Assembly (NCBI RefSeq): GCF_008728855.1
Contig: NZ_CP042906.1
Span: 5,299,001-5,363,000 of the forward strand
Source: Hypericibacter terrae
Lineage (GTDB): Bacteria > Pseudomonadota > Alphaproteobacteria > Dongiales > Dongiaceae
Length of the DNA: 64,000 nucleotides
Reading direction: 5' to 3'
Under the pieces are notes generated by a model. The model ran no database searches and had not been told where the DNA came from. It was given only the letters and a program-made list of their open reading frames with translations. The stretch's first letter is position 1, and each line of letters begins with the position of its first letter. Of the stretch, positions 1-13,095 are shown piece by piece. Position numbers and translations under genes: made by a program.

Positions 1-408
1 CTTCGCCGCTTCCATCAGCGCCGTGTAGTAGGAACTGGTGCCGGTTTCGACGATGCAGCGCGCCACCAGCTCGCCGGCCCGCGAGCCGCGGATCGAATGC
101 GTCGCGCTGACCGGAATCGAGAAGCCTTCCTTGAAGCGCGCGAAGCTCTTGTCGAAGTCGAAGCTGGGATCGGCCAAGGCCGCCCAGCGCGCGAGCACCG
201 CGCCATGTTGCACTTCTTCGGCCGCCCAGCTGCGCGCAGCGCCCTGGAACGAATCGTCGTCATCGAAGACGTTGCAGAGATAGGCGGCGTAATCGCCGCC
301 GTTATATTCGACGAGGCTCGCCGCCTTCACGATCCGCAACAATTCCGGATCCACCAGCGACGGATCGAACCGATCCCAGGGAATGTCGTCGAGCGTCCAG
401 TGCTTCAT
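1..408 (-). CDS. Ferritin-like domain protein, 3' end cut by window edge
   Basis: The frame opens with ATG at 408 (MKHWTLDDIPWDRFD) and stays open for 136 codons to the window edge, so the C-terminus is missing. Residues around 70-75 read EEVQHG, a di-iron ligand pattern typical of ferritin-like and acyl-ACP-desaturase-like four-helix bundles. A second helix carries VETGTSSYYTALMEAA, as in that superfamily, so a later E/H pair is expected beyond the edge. It lies downstream of the atp operon on the same strand, but a 170-bp gap with a strong hairpin suggests separate transcription. A GGAAAAG stretch precedes the start. The substrate is unknown: a desaturase-like, rubrerythrin-like or oxygenase role is possible. 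Confidence 0.7.
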   Translation of the reverse strand, partial: MKHWTLDDIPWDRFDPSLVDPELLRIVKAASLVEYNGGDYAAYLCNVFDDDDSFQGAARSWAAEEVQHGAVLARWAALADPSFDFDKSFARFKEGFSIPVSATHSIRGSRAGELVARCIVETGTSSYYTALMEAAK

Positions 409-542
409 GGCTTTTCCATCCAGCTTTGTCCGCGCGGCGCCGAATTAACGCTTCGGCAACGCTTATTTTGCGGGCGACGACGTCGTTCCGCAAGACCGAT
501 TGGAATCGACCTTAACCTTTTAACTCAAACGGTTATCAGGGG

Positions 543-578
543 TTCCCTGGCACCCGCGGGAGCGCGGGGCCATGGGAA
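543..578 (-). terminator. Hairpin directly after the atpC stop
   Basis: TTCCCTGGCACCCGCG pairs with CGCGGGGCCATGGGAA over about 15 bp with two single-base bulges and a GGAG loop. It starts at the base next to the atpC stop codon. There is no clear U-run after it on the minus strand, so it may be a terminator of relaxed type or a 3' stability element ending the atp transcript. Confidence 0.5.
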
Positions 579-995
579 TCAGTAGGGCGAACCCTCGGTC
601 GCTGCTACCATTTTTGCCTCGGCCACCGCCACGGCCCGCTCGGCGGCCGCCCGGTCGGTGTCGGTCTTGGCGTCGGTCAGGTCGTCCCGGGCGTCCTTGA
701 GTTCGCCCTCGATCCGGCCCCGGTCGAGCTCCGCCAACGGGATGGCCTGCTCGGCCAGGACCGTGCAGCGCTCGCCCGTGACTTCGGCGAAGCCCCCCGC
801 CACGAAGATGCGGTCGGTCACCTGGCCGCCCTCGAAGACGGCGATCACGCCCGGACGCACGCTCGAAATGAGCGGGGCATGATCCGGCAACACGCCGAAA
901 TCGCCCTCGGTCCCCGGCACGACGACCATGTCGACCGCCTTGGAGATGAGAAGGCGCTCGGGCGACACCAGCTCGAACTGCGTCTTGTCCGCCAT
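579..995 (-). CDS. atpC: ATP synthase F1 subunit epsilon
   Basis: 138 residues, ATG start. Epsilon is part of the rotor central stalk and can inhibit ATP hydrolysis. The N-terminal beta-sandwich carries the family stretch FELVSPERLL followed by PGTEGDFGVLPDHAPL (about residues 7-42). The C-terminal half is the usual Ala/Asp/Arg-rich two-helix segment. It is the last gene of the atp operon, 61 bp after atpD. Length and position are standard. Confidence 0.97.
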   Translation of the reverse strand: MADKTQFELVSPERLLISKAVDMVVVPGTEGDFGVLPDHAPLISSVRPGVIAVFEGGQVTDRIFVAGGFAEVTGERCTVLAEQAIPLAELDRGRIEGELKDARDDLTDAKTDTDRAAAERAVAVAEAKMVAATEGSPY

Positions 996-1056
996 GAAGG
1001 CTCCGCCTCTGCTCCGCTATGCCTGGTCTGGTTCCAACCGCTGCCGGGGATCCGCC

Positions 1057-2493
<1,437 letters not shown>

Positions 2494-2522
2494 CTAGCGC
2501 GCCTGGTGGCGACGTTCGTCGA

Positions 2523-3401
2523 TTAAAGCGCCTCGGCCCCGGAGATGATCTCGATCAGCTCCTTGGTGATGTAGGCTTGGCGGCTGCGGTTGTAGTTGAT
2601 GGTCAGCTTGTTGATCATGTCGCCAGCATTGCGCGTGGCATTGTCCATCGCGGTCATGCGCGAGCCCTGCTCGGAGGCCGCGTTCTCCAGGAGCGCCCGG
2701 AACACCTGGACGCCCAGATTGCGCGGCAGCAGTTCCGCCAGGATCTCCTGCTCGTCCGGCTCGTATTCGTAGAAGACGTCGCTCGTCGGCGCCGCCGCCG
2801 TGCCGGCCCCGACGAAGGGGATCAGCTGCTGGGCGGTCAGGAACTGCGTCATCGCCGACTTGAACTTGTTGTAGAAGATGGTGCAGACGTCGAACTCGCC
2901 GGCCTCGTAGAGGGCGGTGATGCGGTGCGCGATCCGGTCGGCGTCCGCATAGCTCAGGCGCGGCCGGCCGACATCGTCGAAGCTCTCGATGATAAGCTTG
3001 CCGAAATCGCGCTTGAGCTGATCGCGGCCCTTGCGGCCGACGCAGATGATCTTGACGGTCTTGCCGGCGGTCAGGAGCTCGCGGATCATCTTGCGCGCGC
3101 CGCGCACGATGGTCGAATTGAAGCCGCCGCAAAGCCCGCGGTCGGAGGTCATGACCACGATCAGGTGGGTCTGGTCCTTGCCCGTGCCCACCAGCAGCGC
3201 CGGCGCCCCGTCGCGCCCCGCCATGGCCGTGGCGAGCGAGCCCAGCATCCGGTCCATGCGCTCGGCGTAGGGCCGCGCGGCCTCCGCCTGCTCCTGGGCA
3301 CGACGCAGCTTCGCCGCCGCGACCATCTTCATGGCCGCCGTGATCTTCTGCGTGGATTTCACGCTGTTGATGCGGACCTTCAGGTCCTTGAGGCTCGGCA
3401 T
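2523..3401 (-). CDS. atpG: ATP synthase F1 subunit gamma (central shaft)
   Basis: 292 residues, ATG start. Gamma is the coiled-coil shaft that turns inside the alpha3beta3 hexamer. The N-terminal helix [20 protein letters not shown] is typical, as is the C-terminal helix with [15 protein letters not shown]. The segment [11 protein letters not shown] is the family signature. It lies 46 bp after atpA and 41 bp before atpD in the same operon. Confidence 0.98.
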   Translation of the reverse strand: MPSLKDLKVRINSVKSTQKITAAMKMVAAAKLRRAQEQAEAARPYAERMDRMLGSLATAMAGRDGAPALLVGTGKDQTHLIVVMTSDRGLCGGFNSTIVRGARKMIRELLTAGKTVKIICVGRKGRDQLKRDFGKLIIESFDDVGRPRLSYADADRIAHRITALYEAGEFDVCTIFYNKFKSAMTQFLTAQQLIPFVGAGTAAAPTSDVFYEYEPDEQEILAELLPRNLGVQVFRALLENAASEQGSRMTAMDNATRNAGDMINKLTINYNRSRQAYITKELIEIISGAEAL

Positions 3402-3447
3402 GTCCTGGTGGGCCCCGGCTGGTTCCGTTCGCGGGTCGAGTGGCGGA

Positions 3448-4976
<1,529 letters not shown>

Positions 4977-4977
<1 letters not shown>

Positions 4978-5537
4978 CACTCAACCCCTTTCATGGCGAG
5001 TTGCAGTCTTTGCAGTTTGGTTTTGAGCGAGCTGTCCACGAGACGGCTGCCGACCTTGACCACCAGGCCGCCGAGCAGGCTCGGATCGACCTTCAGGTCC
5101 ACGGCAACCTTGCCGCCCGTGACGCGCTTCAAGGCCTCGGTGACGGCCTGGCGCTGGCGCTCGTCGAGCGGCTGCGCCGACACCACCTGGGCACTGGCCT
5201 CGCCGCGACGACGCGCGAGCTCGGCCAGATAGGCGTCGATGATCTCGGGAAGAACGAACAGGCGGCGATTCTGCGCCACCAGCCCGACGAAGCGGTGCAT
5301 CAGCGCCGAGGCGCCGGCCTTGTCCAGCAGGGCTTGCATCGCGCGGCCCTGGTCGATGCGCGAGATCATGGGATTGCGGATGAGTTGGCGCAGATCGGCG
5401 CTCTCGGCCAGCATCGCCTTCAGCTCGCGCAGGTCCTTCGCGACCTCGTCGAGCTGCTTCTTCTCGTCGGCCAGTTCAAAGAGCGCGGCGGCGTAGCGCG
5501 CCGCCAGACCGCCTGAGCCAGTGCCTCCGGCTGCCAC
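4977..5537 (-). CDS. atpH: ATP synthase F1 subunit delta (OSCP)
   Basis: 186 residues from a GTG start at 5537. Delta joins F1 to the peripheral stalk. It has the family N-terminus ([21 protein letters not shown]) and the C-terminal signature with [18 protein letters not shown]. It is the first gene of the operon. The Fo genes (atpB, E, F) are not here, as in other alphaproteobacteria, where they form a separate cluster. The start is not preceded by a strong Shine-Dalgarno. Confidence 0.96.
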
Positions 5538-5653
5538 GTTTCTCGATCCCCGTCGTTACCCTGAAAATGCGAGCCTCTTCCCAAAAGCCCGCAACCGGCA
5601 ATGTTTCACCCGCGCGGGCGCGACCTGTTCCGGCCACGCCGCGGGGCGGGCGG

Positions 5654-5682
5654 TGAATAACATAGCTGGCTAACCCATGCAA
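5654..5682 (-). promoter_or_regulatory. Possible atp operon promoter
   Basis: On the minus strand TTGCAT is followed after 17 bp by TATTCA, about 115 bp upstream of atpH. This is the best sigma70-like pair in the 272-bp gap between priA and atpH. Both hexamers are imperfect, so it is only a candidate. I see nothing else definite in the gap. Confidence 0.3.
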
Positions 5683-5809
5683 TGGCCCCAGGCCGCCCCG
5701 AGGCCCCTGTGGAAAACCGCTTGATTTCAGCCGCTTTGCGCTTTTGCGAAGGGTCATGCGGCGGGCGCTTCGGCCGCGCCTTTTTGCCGCTGCCGGAGCC
5801 TGCCTTTTT

Positions 5810-8020
5810 TCAGAAGAAGCTGTAGGGATCGATATCGATCTGGAGCCTCAGCGAGCCGCTCAGCTTGATCGGCGCCAGCCACTCCCGGATCAAGGGCTGG
5901 GGGGCCTGATCGCGCCGGCATTTCATCAGGAAGCGCCGGCGATGGCGCCCCCGCAGAAGCGCCAATGGCGCCGGGGCCGGCCCCAGCACGGTCACCCCCT
6001 CGAGATGCGGCGCCCGGGCCGCCACCTCGCGCGCGAGCCGGTCGACCGCCTCCGGGCTCTCGCCCGAGAGAATGAGCGCCGCCAGACGGCCGAAGGGCGG
6101 CATGCCGGTGCGCTGGCGATCCTGGGATTCCTCGGCCAGGAAACGGTCGCGATCGTCGCCCACCAGGGCCTGCATCACCGGATGGCCGGGGTCGAAGGTC
6201 TGCAGCAGCACCTGGCCCGGCCGTTCGGCGCGACCGGCCCGGCCCGCGACCTGGTGCAGCAATTGATAGGTGCGCTCGGCCGCCCGGAGATCGCCCCCGC
6301 CCAGCCCCAGATCGGCGTCGACCACGCCCACCAGCGTCAGCATCGGGAAATGATGGCCCTTGGCGACGATCTGGGTCCCGATCAGCAGATCGACTTCATG
6401 GGCCTGGATGCGGCGGACCATCTCCTCCGCACCCCGGACCGAGAACACGGTGTCGCTGGTCATGACCGCGAGCCGCGCCTGGGGATAAAGCGCCACCACC
6501 TCCTCTGCCAGCCGCTCGACCCCGGGCCCGCAGGCGGCGAAACTGTCGACAGCATTGCAGGCCGGGCAGGCCGGCGGCAGCTCCGCCGTGTAGCCGCAAT
6601 GATGACATTGCAGCCGCCCGCGGAAGCGATGCTCCACCAGCCAGGCGGTGCAATGCGGGCATTGCAGCCGATGGCCGCAGGTCCGGCAGAGCGTGAGCGG
6701 GGCATAGCCGCGCCGGTTCAAGAACAGCAGCCCCTGCTCGCCCGCGGCCAGCGTCTCGGTCAGGGCCTTGCGCAGGGGCGGCGAGATCCAGCTCTGGCGC
6801 GGCGGCGGATGGCGCCGCAGATCGATGGTGGAGATCCGAGGCAAGCTGGCGCCGCCATGGCGGTCGGGCAGATGCACCGCGCCATAGCGCGCCGTCGCCA
6901 CGTTCTGCACGGTCTCGAGCGAGGGCGTGGCCGAGACCAGCAGCACCGGGAACTGGCCCTGATGCGCGCGCACCACCGCCATGTCGCGCGCCTGATAGAT
7001 GACGCCGTCTTCCTGCTTGAAGGCGGATTCATGCTCCTCGTCGACGACGATCAGGCCCAGCTCGGCGAAAGGCAGGAACAGGGCCGAGCGCGCGCCCACC
7101 ACCAGCCGCACCTCGCCTTCGGCGACGGCACGCCAGGTCCAGCGCCGCTCGGCGCTCCCCAGATCGGAATGCCATTGCGCCGGCTTCGCGCCGAAGCGCT
7201 GCTCGAAGCGGCCGAGCCATTGCGCCGAAAGCGCGATCTCGGGCAGCAGCACCAGCACCTGGCGGCCGGCCTCGAGGGCGGCCGCGATCGCCTCGAAATA
7301 AACCTCGGTCTTGCCGGCGCCGGTGACGCCGTCGATCAAGGTCGCGGAGAAGCCGCCCTTGGTCACGGCATGGCGCAGGCTCTGCACCGCCTGCGCCTGC
7401 GCCGGCTCGAGCGTCGGACCCGGCAGCCGCCAGTCGGGCACCGGCGGGCTCATCCGCGCCGGCAGCTCCACGGTCTCGATCGCACCGGCCTCGACCAGCC
7501 CCTTGATCACGCCGGTCGAGCAGCCGGCCTCGCGCGCCAGCTCGGAAAGGAGCCGCGGCGGCCCCTCCTTCAGCAGATCGACCACGCGCTGACGCGCTTC
7601 CGTCACGCGCGCCGGCAGCGCGGCGCCGGAGACGAGTCGATAGCCGGTCAGGACCCGCGGCGGCTCCAGGGCGGCCGAGACGCTCATCGCCATGCGCAGG
7701 ACCGCACCGGGTGCCGCCATCGAATAGCCGGCGACCCAATCGACGAAACGCCGCACCGCCGCCGGCATGCGCGGGGCCTCCAGCCGCTCGACGACATTTT
7801 TCAGGCGTTTCGGGTCGAACTCGCCGCTGCCCGCGCCCCACACAACGCCCACCATTTCGCGGCGGCCAAGCGGTACAATGACGTAATCGCCCTCTTCGAG
7901 TTCGAACTCGGGTGGCACCCGATAGTCATAGGCGCCGGCCAGGGGCAGCGGCAGCAGCACGCTCACGCTGCGCGCTGCGCCAATCTGCTCGGGGCTCGAA
8001 CTGGTGCCTGATTCCGCCAT
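5810..8020 (-). CDS. priA: Primosomal replication restart helicase PriA
   Basis: 736 residues, ATG start. It reloads the replisome at repaired forks. The N-terminal DNA-binding domain spans roughly 15-115. A superfamily 2 helicase follows, with Walker A GVTGAGKT near 231-238 and the DEEH box in [12 protein letters not shown]. The Zn-binding insertion has paired cysteines ([23 protein letters not shown]). The C-terminal motifs include [12 protein letters not shown] and QVAGRAGR. Full length. It is divergent from fsa, with 116 bp between the starts. Confidence 0.97.
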   Translation of the reverse strand: MAESGTSSSPEQIGAARSVSVLLPLPLAGAYDYRVPPEFELEEGDYVIVPLGRREMVGVVWGAGSGEFDPKRLKNVVERLEAPRMPAAVRRFVDWVAGYSMAAPGAVLRMAMSVSAALEPPRVLTGYRLVSGAALPARVTEARQRVVDLLKEGPPRLLSELAREAGCSTGVIKGLVEAGAIETVELPARMSPPVPDWRLPGPTLEPAQAQAVQSLRHAVTKGGFSATLIDGVTGAGKTEVYFEAIAAALEAGRQVLVLLPEIALSAQWLGRFEQRFGAKPAQWHSDLGSAERRWTWRAVAEGEVRLVVGARSALFLPFAELGLIVVDEEHESAFKQEDGVIYQARDMAVVRAHQGQFPVLLVSATPSLETVQNVATARYGAVHLPDRHGGASLPRISTIDLRRHPPPRQSWISPPLRKALTETLAAGEQGLLFLNRRGYAPLTLCRTCGHRLQCPHCTAWLVEHRFRGRLQCHHCGYTAELPPACPACNAVDSFAACGPGVERLAEEVVALYPQARLAVMTSDTVFSVRGAEEMVRRIQAHEVDLLIGTQIVAKGHHFPMLTLVGVVDADLGLGGGDLRAAERTYQLLHQVAGRAGRAERPGQVLLQTFDPGHPVMQALVGDDRDRFLAEESQDRQRTGMPPFGRLAALILSGESPEAVDRLAREVAARAPHLEGVTVLGPAPAPLALLRGRHRRRFLMKCRRDQAPQPLIREWLAPIKLSGSLRLQIDIDPYSFF

Positions 8021-8136
8021 CGGCTACACTCTGGGAAAGATACAGTCTACGGAGGGCGGACCCGAGTCGGCCAATCAGGCCGGCAGCGTCGGCGCCCCCC
8101 GCCTCCTTCTACCTAGGGATTCTGGAACCGCTCCGC

Positions 8137-8793
8137 ATGAAGTTCTTCATCGACACCGCCGACATTGCCGAGATCCGCGACCTTGCCGCCACCGGCCTGG
8201 TGGACGGGGTGACGACCAATCCGTCGCTGATCCACAAATCCGGACGCAACTTCATCGAGGTTGTGAAGGAGATTTGCGCCGTGGTCGAGGGGCCGGTCAG
8301 CGCCGAGGTGACCGCGACCGAGCATGCGAAGATGCTGGCCGAGGGCCGCAAGCTCGCCAAGGTCGCCGACAATGTCTGCGTCAAGGTGCCGCTCACGCCG
8401 GATGGTCTCAAGACCTGCAAGGCGCTGCGCAGCGACGGCATCCTGGTCAATGTCACGCTCTGCTTCTCCGCCGCCCAGGCGCTGCTGGCCGCCAAGGCCG
8501 ATGCCAGCTTCATCTCGCCCTTCGTCGGCCGGCTCGACGATATCGGCAGCGACGGCATGGGGCTGATCGACGAGATCGTGCAGATCTATCGCGCCTACGA
8601 CAGTATTCGGACCGAGGTGCTGGTCGCCTCGGTACGCCATCCGATCCATGTGATCCAGTCGGCGAAGATGGGGGCCGATGTCGCGACCCTGCCCCCCGCG
8701 GTGCTGCGCCAGATGTTCAATCATCCGCTGACCGACAAGGGTCTGGCGGCATTCCTGGCCGATTGGGCCAAGACCGGACAGACGATTCTCTAA
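8137..8793 (+). CDS. fsa: Fructose-6-phosphate aldolase / transaldolase (FSA type)
   Basis: 218 residues from ATG at 8137 ([13 protein letters not shown]); a longer upstream frame has no homology-like sequence. This short class of TalB-related proteins forms decamers. The catalytic Schiff-base lysine is K83 in CVKVPLT, matching Lys85 of E. coli FsaA. TTNPSL and the final FLADWAKTG are family features. Members of this class can be true transaldolases, so the exact reaction (pentose phosphate transaldolase or fructose-6-phosphate aldolase) is not settled by sequence. Confidence 0.93.
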   Translation: MKFFIDTADIAEIRDLAATGLVDGVTTNPSLIHKSGRNFIEVVKEICAVVEGPVSAEVTATEHAKMLAEGRKLAKVADNVCVKVPLTPDGLKTCKALRSDGILVNVTLCFSAAQALLAAKADASFISPFVGRLDDIGSDGMGLIDEIVQIYRAYDSIRTEVLVASVRHPIHVIQSAKMGADVATLPPAVLRQMFNHPLTDKGLAAFLADWAKTGQTIL

Positions 8794-8816
8794 TCTTTGG
8801 GAGCGAACGGCGCATC

Positions 8817-9581
8817 ATGACCCAGACGCCCGAGGACGCCGCCGGCCGCAGCCGTGAAGCCACGGGCAGCGGCGCCGCGACATCGGGTTCGTCGCGCGCG
8901 GGCCGCCCCACCGCCGCCGAGGTCATGGATTATCTGCAGCGCCATCCCGATTTCCTGACGCAGCATCCCGACCTGCTCGACGCGCTGAAGCTGCCCAACC
9001 GCCGCTCCGGCGACGGGGTGGTCGACCTGCAGCAATTCATGGTGGAAAAACTGCGGCGGGAGCTGCAGCGGCTGCGCGGCGATCAGGACGATCTCCTCTC
9101 CAACAGCCGCGACAATCTCGCGACCCAGACCCGGGTCCATCGCGCCGCCCTCGCGCTTCTCGACGCCAGGAGCCTGACCAACCTGATCGAGATCGTGACC
9201 ACCGATCTCGCCGTCATCCTCGATGTCGATGTGGTGACGCTTTGCCTCGAGCGCAGCGAAGGCCTGACGGAACCGAGCCGGATGGACGGCGTGCAGCTGC
9301 TCGATCGCGGCACCGTGGACCAGCTCATCGGGCGCGAGCACGAGGTGCTGCTGCGCGACGAGGTGACGGGCGACCCTGCGCTCTTCGGCGGCGGCGCGGG
9401 CCTGGTACGATCGGACGCCTTGCTCCGGCTGAAGTTCGGCGAGGAGATGCCGCAGGGGTTGATCGCCTTCGGCACACGCCATCCGGGTTATTTCGATTCC
9501 GGCCAGGGCACCGAGCTCCTGGGATTCCTCGCGCGCATCCTCGAACATTGCGTGCGGTCGTGGCTGAGCTCGACCCGCTGA
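8817..9581 (+). CDS. DUF484 family protein with GAF-like domain
   Basis: 254 residues. A low-complexity Ser/Gly/Ala N-terminus is followed by AAEVMDYLQRHPDFLTQHPDLL (about 30-52), the hallmark of DUF484. A coiled-coil-like stretch (LRRELQRLRGDQDDL) and a GAF-like region follow. It starts 23 bp after fsa and overlaps xerC by 22 bp. The DUF484-xerC neighbourhood is widely conserved in proteobacteria, but its molecular role is not known. Confidence 0.9.
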   Translation: MTQTPEDAAGRSREATGSGAATSGSSRAGRPTAAEVMDYLQRHPDFLTQHPDLLDALKLPNRRSGDGVVDLQQFMVEKLRRELQRLRGDQDDLLSNSRDNLATQTRVHRAALALLDARSLTNLIEIVTTDLAVILDVDVVTLCLERSEGLTEPSRMDGVQLLDRGTVDQLIGREHEVLLRDEVTGDPALFGGGAGLVRSDALLRLKFGEEMPQGLIAFGTRHPGYFDSGQGTELLGFLARILEHCVRSWLSSTR

Positions 9582-10540
9582 GGCTGACGCTCGAGCCGGC
9601 GCTGGCCGGCGCCGTCGAGGAGTGGACCGCCTGGCTCACCCATGAGCGTCGCGCCTCGCCGCACAGCATCGCCGCCTATCGTCGCGATGTCGCGGGTTTC
9701 CTGCGCTTCCTGACCGAGCATCGGGGCCATGCGCCCGGCCTCGAGGATCTGCGCCGGCTCGAACGCGGCGATTTCCGCGGCTGGCTGGCACGCTCGAGCG
9801 CAAGGGGGCTCGTGCCGGCGTCGAACGCGCGGGCCATCTCCGCGCTCAAGAGCCTGTTCCGCTTCCTGGCGAAACGCGGACTGGTGGAAAACGCGGCGCT
9901 GGGAACCTTGCGCCCGCCGCGGCTGCCGCGCTCCGTGCCCAAGGCCCTGTCCGCGGCCGAGGCCCAGGACGTCGTCGACGAGGCCGGTATCTATGCGAGC
10001 TCGCCCTGGATCGCGCTGCGCGACAGGGCGCTCTTCATGCTGCTCTATGGCGCGGGCCTGCGTATCGCCGAGGCCCTCTCCCTCGATCGCCGCGACCTGT
10101 CGACGGGCGGCGCCACGGCGATGACCGAGCTCGTCGTCACCGGCAAGGGCTCGAAGCAGCGCCGCGTTCCCCTGCTGCCCGAGATTCGTGCGGCCCTCAT
10201 GGAATACGCGACCGCCTGCCCCTTCGGCACCGCCAAGGAGGACCCGCTCTTCGTGGGCGCGCGCGGCGACCGCCTGAGCGCGCGCGTGGCCCAGCGCGAG
10301 CTGGCGCGCCTGCGGGCCTTGCTGGGCCTGCCCGACAGCGCCACGCCCCATGCGCTGCGCCACAGCTTCGCCACCCATCTCCTCGCCGGCGGCGGCGATC
10401 TGCGCACGATCCAGGAGCTGCTGGGCCACAGCTCGCTCAGCACCACCCAGCGCTATACCGAAGTGGACAGTACGGCGCTGATGAAACTCTATAATGAAGC
10501 CCATCCCCGCGCACGGCGCGGCGCAAACCGGAGGGCCTGA
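9560..10540 (+). CDS. xerC: Tyrosine recombinase XerC
   Basis: 326 residues from GTG at 9560, which overlaps DUF484. A TTG at 9548 is the other option; neither has a clear Shine-Dalgarno. XerC resolves chromosome dimers at dif with XerD. The SAM-like N-terminal domain covers about 15-110. The catalytic set is visible: R168 (GAGLRIAEAL), K196 (GKGSKQR), H264 and R267 (HALRHSF), H290 (LLGHSS) and Y299 (TQRYT). It is intact and of normal size, so it is a housekeeping recombinase rather than a phage integrase. Confidence 0.93.
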   Translation: MAELDPLRLTLEPALAGAVEEWTAWLTHERRASPHSIAAYRRDVAGFLRFLTEHRGHAPGLEDLRRLERGDFRGWLARSSARGLVPASNARAISALKSLFRFLAKRGLVENAALGTLRPPRLPRSVPKALSAAEAQDVVDEAGIYASSPWIALRDRALFMLLYGAGLRIAEALSLDRRDLSTGGATAMTELVVTGKGSKQRRVPLLPEIRAALMEYATACPFGTAKEDPLFVGARGDRLSARVAQRELARLRALLGLPDSATPHALRHSFATHLLAGGGDLRTIQELLGHSSLSTTQRYTEVDSTALMKLYNEAHPRARRGANRRA

Positions 10541-10998
10541 TGAAACGCCGCACTCTCTTGACCGGCGGCTTTGCCGCGGTCTGCCTCATACCGCTCATGA
10601 TCCCGGTCGCGCGGGCCGACGATTCGGTCGGCGACATCATTTTGACCGAGCTCGAGCGCCGGCTGATCGTCAGCTACTACCGGCAGCATTATGAAGAATG
10701 GGACGCGGACAATCGCAACAATGGCAGCAAGCACAAGAACAAGGAGTTGCCGCCCGGGCTCGCCAGGAAGGGCACGCTGCCGCCGGGCCTCTACAAGCAA
10801 TTGGTCCGCAACGGATCCCTGCCGCCGGGCCTCGAAGCAAGGTCTCTGCCCGACGACCTCTCGATGCAGCTGCCACCGCGTCCTTCCAGCCAGCGGCTCG
10901 TGATCGTGGACGACAAGGTCCTGCTGGTCCAAGCCGCGACCAACGTGATTCTCGACGTCCTGACCGTCGCCGCGATCGACGCCATCCAGAACAACTGA
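10540..10998 (+). CDS. Secreted CigR-like protein with LPPGL repeats
   Basis: 152 residues. The ATG overlaps the xerC stop (TGATG) and has GGAGG just upstream, so it is coupled to xerC. Residues 1-26 are a signal peptide (RR, hydrophobic core, ARA cut site). Three LPPGL motifs occur at 70-74, 80-84 and 94-98, followed by a hydrophobic C-terminus. This arrangement matches the family named after Salmonella CigR. The function here is unknown; a periplasmic or inner-membrane protein is likely. Confidence 0.7.
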   Translation: MKRRTLLTGGFAAVCLIPLMIPVARADDSVGDIILTELERRLIVSYYRQHYEEWDADNRNNGSKHKNKELPPGLARKGTLPPGLYKQLVRNGSLPPGLEARSLPDDLSMQLPPRPSSQRLVIVDDKVLLVQAATNVILDVLTVAAIDAIQNN

Positions 10999-11008
10999 GC
11001 GAGGCGCC

Positions 11009-11485
11009 GTGGCGAAAGCGCTCCATATCCGGGCGAGCCGCATCGAGGATGCCGAAGCCGTCGGCCGCATGGCCGGCGCCTTTGCCGTCTATCTGCGCGC
11101 TCTTGGGGACATGACCGACTTCCGCTTCGATGCCGAGGCCTTTCGCCGCGACGGCTTCGGCCCCAATCCGGCCTTCAGCGGCCTGATCGCCGAACAGGAC
11201 GGCCGGCCGATCGGCTATCTCCATTACCATTTCGGCTATGACGCCGACGCCGCCGCGCGGATGATGTTCATCGCCGATCTCTGGGTCGAGCCCGAGGCTC
11301 GCGGGCTGGGAGCCGGACGGGCGCTCATGGCCGAAGCCGCGCGGATCGGCCGCGAGAAACAGGCAGGCCTGCTGTTCTGGGCGGTCTATAAGCCCAACAA
11401 GCTCGCCGCCGCCTTCTACGAGCGGCTCGGCGCGCATTATCTGCGCGATCTCGATTTCATGATCATCGATACCGCGGCGCTCTAA
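11009..11485 (+). CDS. GNAT family N-acetyltransferase
   Basis: 158 residues from a GTG start 10 bp after the CigR-like gene. The acetyl-CoA binding motif A is RGLGAGRALMAEAARIG (about 100-117), preceded by FIADLWVEPEA. The C-terminal motif B includes FYERLGA. The substrate is unknown. Its stop overlaps the convergent phospholipase D gene by 4 bp. A second GNAT with a similar layout is at 34484-34990. Confidence 0.85.
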   Translation: MAKALHIRASRIEDAEAVGRMAGAFAVYLRALGDMTDFRFDAEAFRRDGFGPNPAFSGLIAEQDGRPIGYLHYHFGYDADAAARMMFIADLWVEPEARGLGAGRALMAEAARIGREKQAGLLFWAVYKPNKLAAAFYERLGAHYLRDLDFMIIDTAAL

Positions 11486-13035
11486 AGCTGCGATTCGATC
11501 GGCAGGAGAGCGATGATCCGGGCCAACAGCCGACGCCCGAGGGCCGCTTCCGGCTCGTCGCGAAGGATCGTGACCGCGCCGGGTGCGCCGTCCTGCCAGA
11601 GGATGCGGCCGCGCTCCAACCCGATCCGATAGCTCCTCTGCAGCGAGGTCTCGCTGGCGAAGATCTCGCGGATCTCGCGCACGAGATCCGCATGCTCGAA
11701 GATCACGCCCATCTCGGTGTTGAGCGACTCCGATCGCGGATCGAAATTCATCGAACCCACGAAACCCAGCCGGTCGTCGACCGTGAAGGCCTTGGTGTGG
11801 AGCCGGGCGCTGCGCGATCCGAACAGCGAGTTGCGGCGGCGGACGTCATAGGGCTTGAGCTCGAACAGATCGATCCCGCCCTCGAGCAGCGGCCGGCGCG
11901 AGCGGGCATAGGCGCCATGGACGGCCGTCACGTCCGTCGCGGCCAGCGAGTTCGTCAGGACCGAGACCCTGGTTCCCTGCTTCGCCAGCTCGATGAGCTG
12001 GGCGGTGCCCGCCCGCCCCGGGATGAAATAGGGTGAGATGATCTCGAGATCGGTCCTCGCCGACATGAGCAGGGGCCGGATCGCGGGCATCAGCCAGTCC
12101 GGCTGGCCCGTTCCTTTCGCCTTCCGCGGCGGGTCCGCGACGATCCTCGCCGTCGACGTCCAGTGGATCCGGCCTTTGCCGGACAGCAGGTCGCGGACGG
12201 TGACCTGTTCCTCGACGCGCCCGAGATAGGGCCGCGACGCCGCGTTGTTCGTCAGCGCCGCCAGCCTCCGGCGCAGCCTGCGCAGGCCGCGCTTGCGCTG
12301 CCGGCCCAGCGCGCCGATCGGAATGACCGCCTGGCTGTTCCAGTATTTGTCGAAGACCGCCTCCGCCTGCGGGACGGCGGTCCCCACGGCGAGCAGGTCG
12401 AGATCGCGGAAATTCGCGTTCTGGCCCGCGTCGAAATAGGCATCCCCGATATTGCGACCGCCGATGACCGCGATCCGGCCGTCGGTGATCCAGGCCTTGT
12501 TGTGCATGCGTCGCGTGATGCGAATCCCGCGCAGCACTGTCTCCAGACCACGCCGAAACAGGCCGCCGCGCGTCAGCCTCGGGTTGAACAGGCGGACGGA
12601 GATGTTTGGATGGGCGTTGAGCGCGAGATAGGAGCGGTCATAGCCGTGAGCGTTGATGTCGTCGAGGAGCAGCCGGACCCGCACGCCGCGATCGGCGGCG
12701 GCGATGACTTCGGCGGCCAGCAGGCGCCCGGTCAGGTCGCCCTGCCAGAGATAATATTGCAGGTCGAGGCTGCGGCCCGCCTGCCGAGCGGCTTGGGCAC
12801 GGACAGCGAAGGCATCGAGATTTTCGGGAAGAAGGACCAGTCCGGTCTCGCCTTCATGCTGCGCGATCAGCGGCGCGACCAGTCTGTCGAGCGGCGTTCC
12901 GTCTCCGGATACAGGCAGTGCCGTGGACGGCTTCCCGCGCGCGCGCTCGATGAAACGGCTGTAGGAGAGCAGCACGAAATATGAAGCCAAGAACAGCCCG
13001 GCCAATGCAACGAGAGCCAGGAGAAGCAGTTGCAT
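11482..13035 (-). CDS. Phospholipase D family protein, cardiolipin synthase C-like
   Basis: 517 residues. An N-terminal membrane anchor (about 1-24) is followed by two HKD catalytic motifs: MHNKAWITDGRIAVIGGRN and LHTKAFTVDDRLGFVGSMN, each with H-x-K and a downstream D. The arrangement resembles ClsC/YmdC and ClsB, which transfer phosphatidyl groups to make cardiolipin. It is paired with the endonuclease/exonuclease/phosphatase-fold gene upstream (60-bp gap), as in E. coli ybhP-clsB. Enzyme specificity cannot be fixed from sequence. Confidence 0.85.
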   Translation of the reverse strand: MQLLLLALVALAGLFLASYFVLLSYSRFIERARGKPSTALPVSGDGTPLDRLVAPLIAQHEGETGLVLLPENLDAFAVRAQAARQAGRSLDLQYYLWQGDLTGRLLAAEVIAAADRGVRVRLLLDDINAHGYDRSYLALNAHPNISVRLFNPRLTRGGLFRRGLETVLRGIRITRRMHNKAWITDGRIAVIGGRNIGDAYFDAGQNANFRDLDLLAVGTAVPQAEAVFDKYWNSQAVIPIGALGRQRKRGLRRLRRRLAALTNNAASRPYLGRVEEQVTVRDLLSGKGRIHWTSTARIVADPPRKAKGTGQPDWLMPAIRPLLMSARTDLEIISPYFIPGRAGTAQLIELAKQGTRVSVLTNSLAATDVTAVHGAYARSRRPLLEGGIDLFELKPYDVRRRNSLFGSRSARLHTKAFTVDDRLGFVGSMNFDPRSESLNTEMGVIFEHADLVREIREIFASETSLQRSYRIGLERGRILWQDGAPGAVTILRDEPEAALGRRLLARIIALLPIESQL

Positions 13036-13095
13036 TCCACCTCCTGGATCGGCCCTTCCCTGGTTGCGAGGGAGAGACGGACGTCGCCGTCGGCG

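Noticed and set aside
9560-10540. Phage or integron integrase
   Set aside because: Full-length XerC in its usual place after DUF484, with no att site or cargo.
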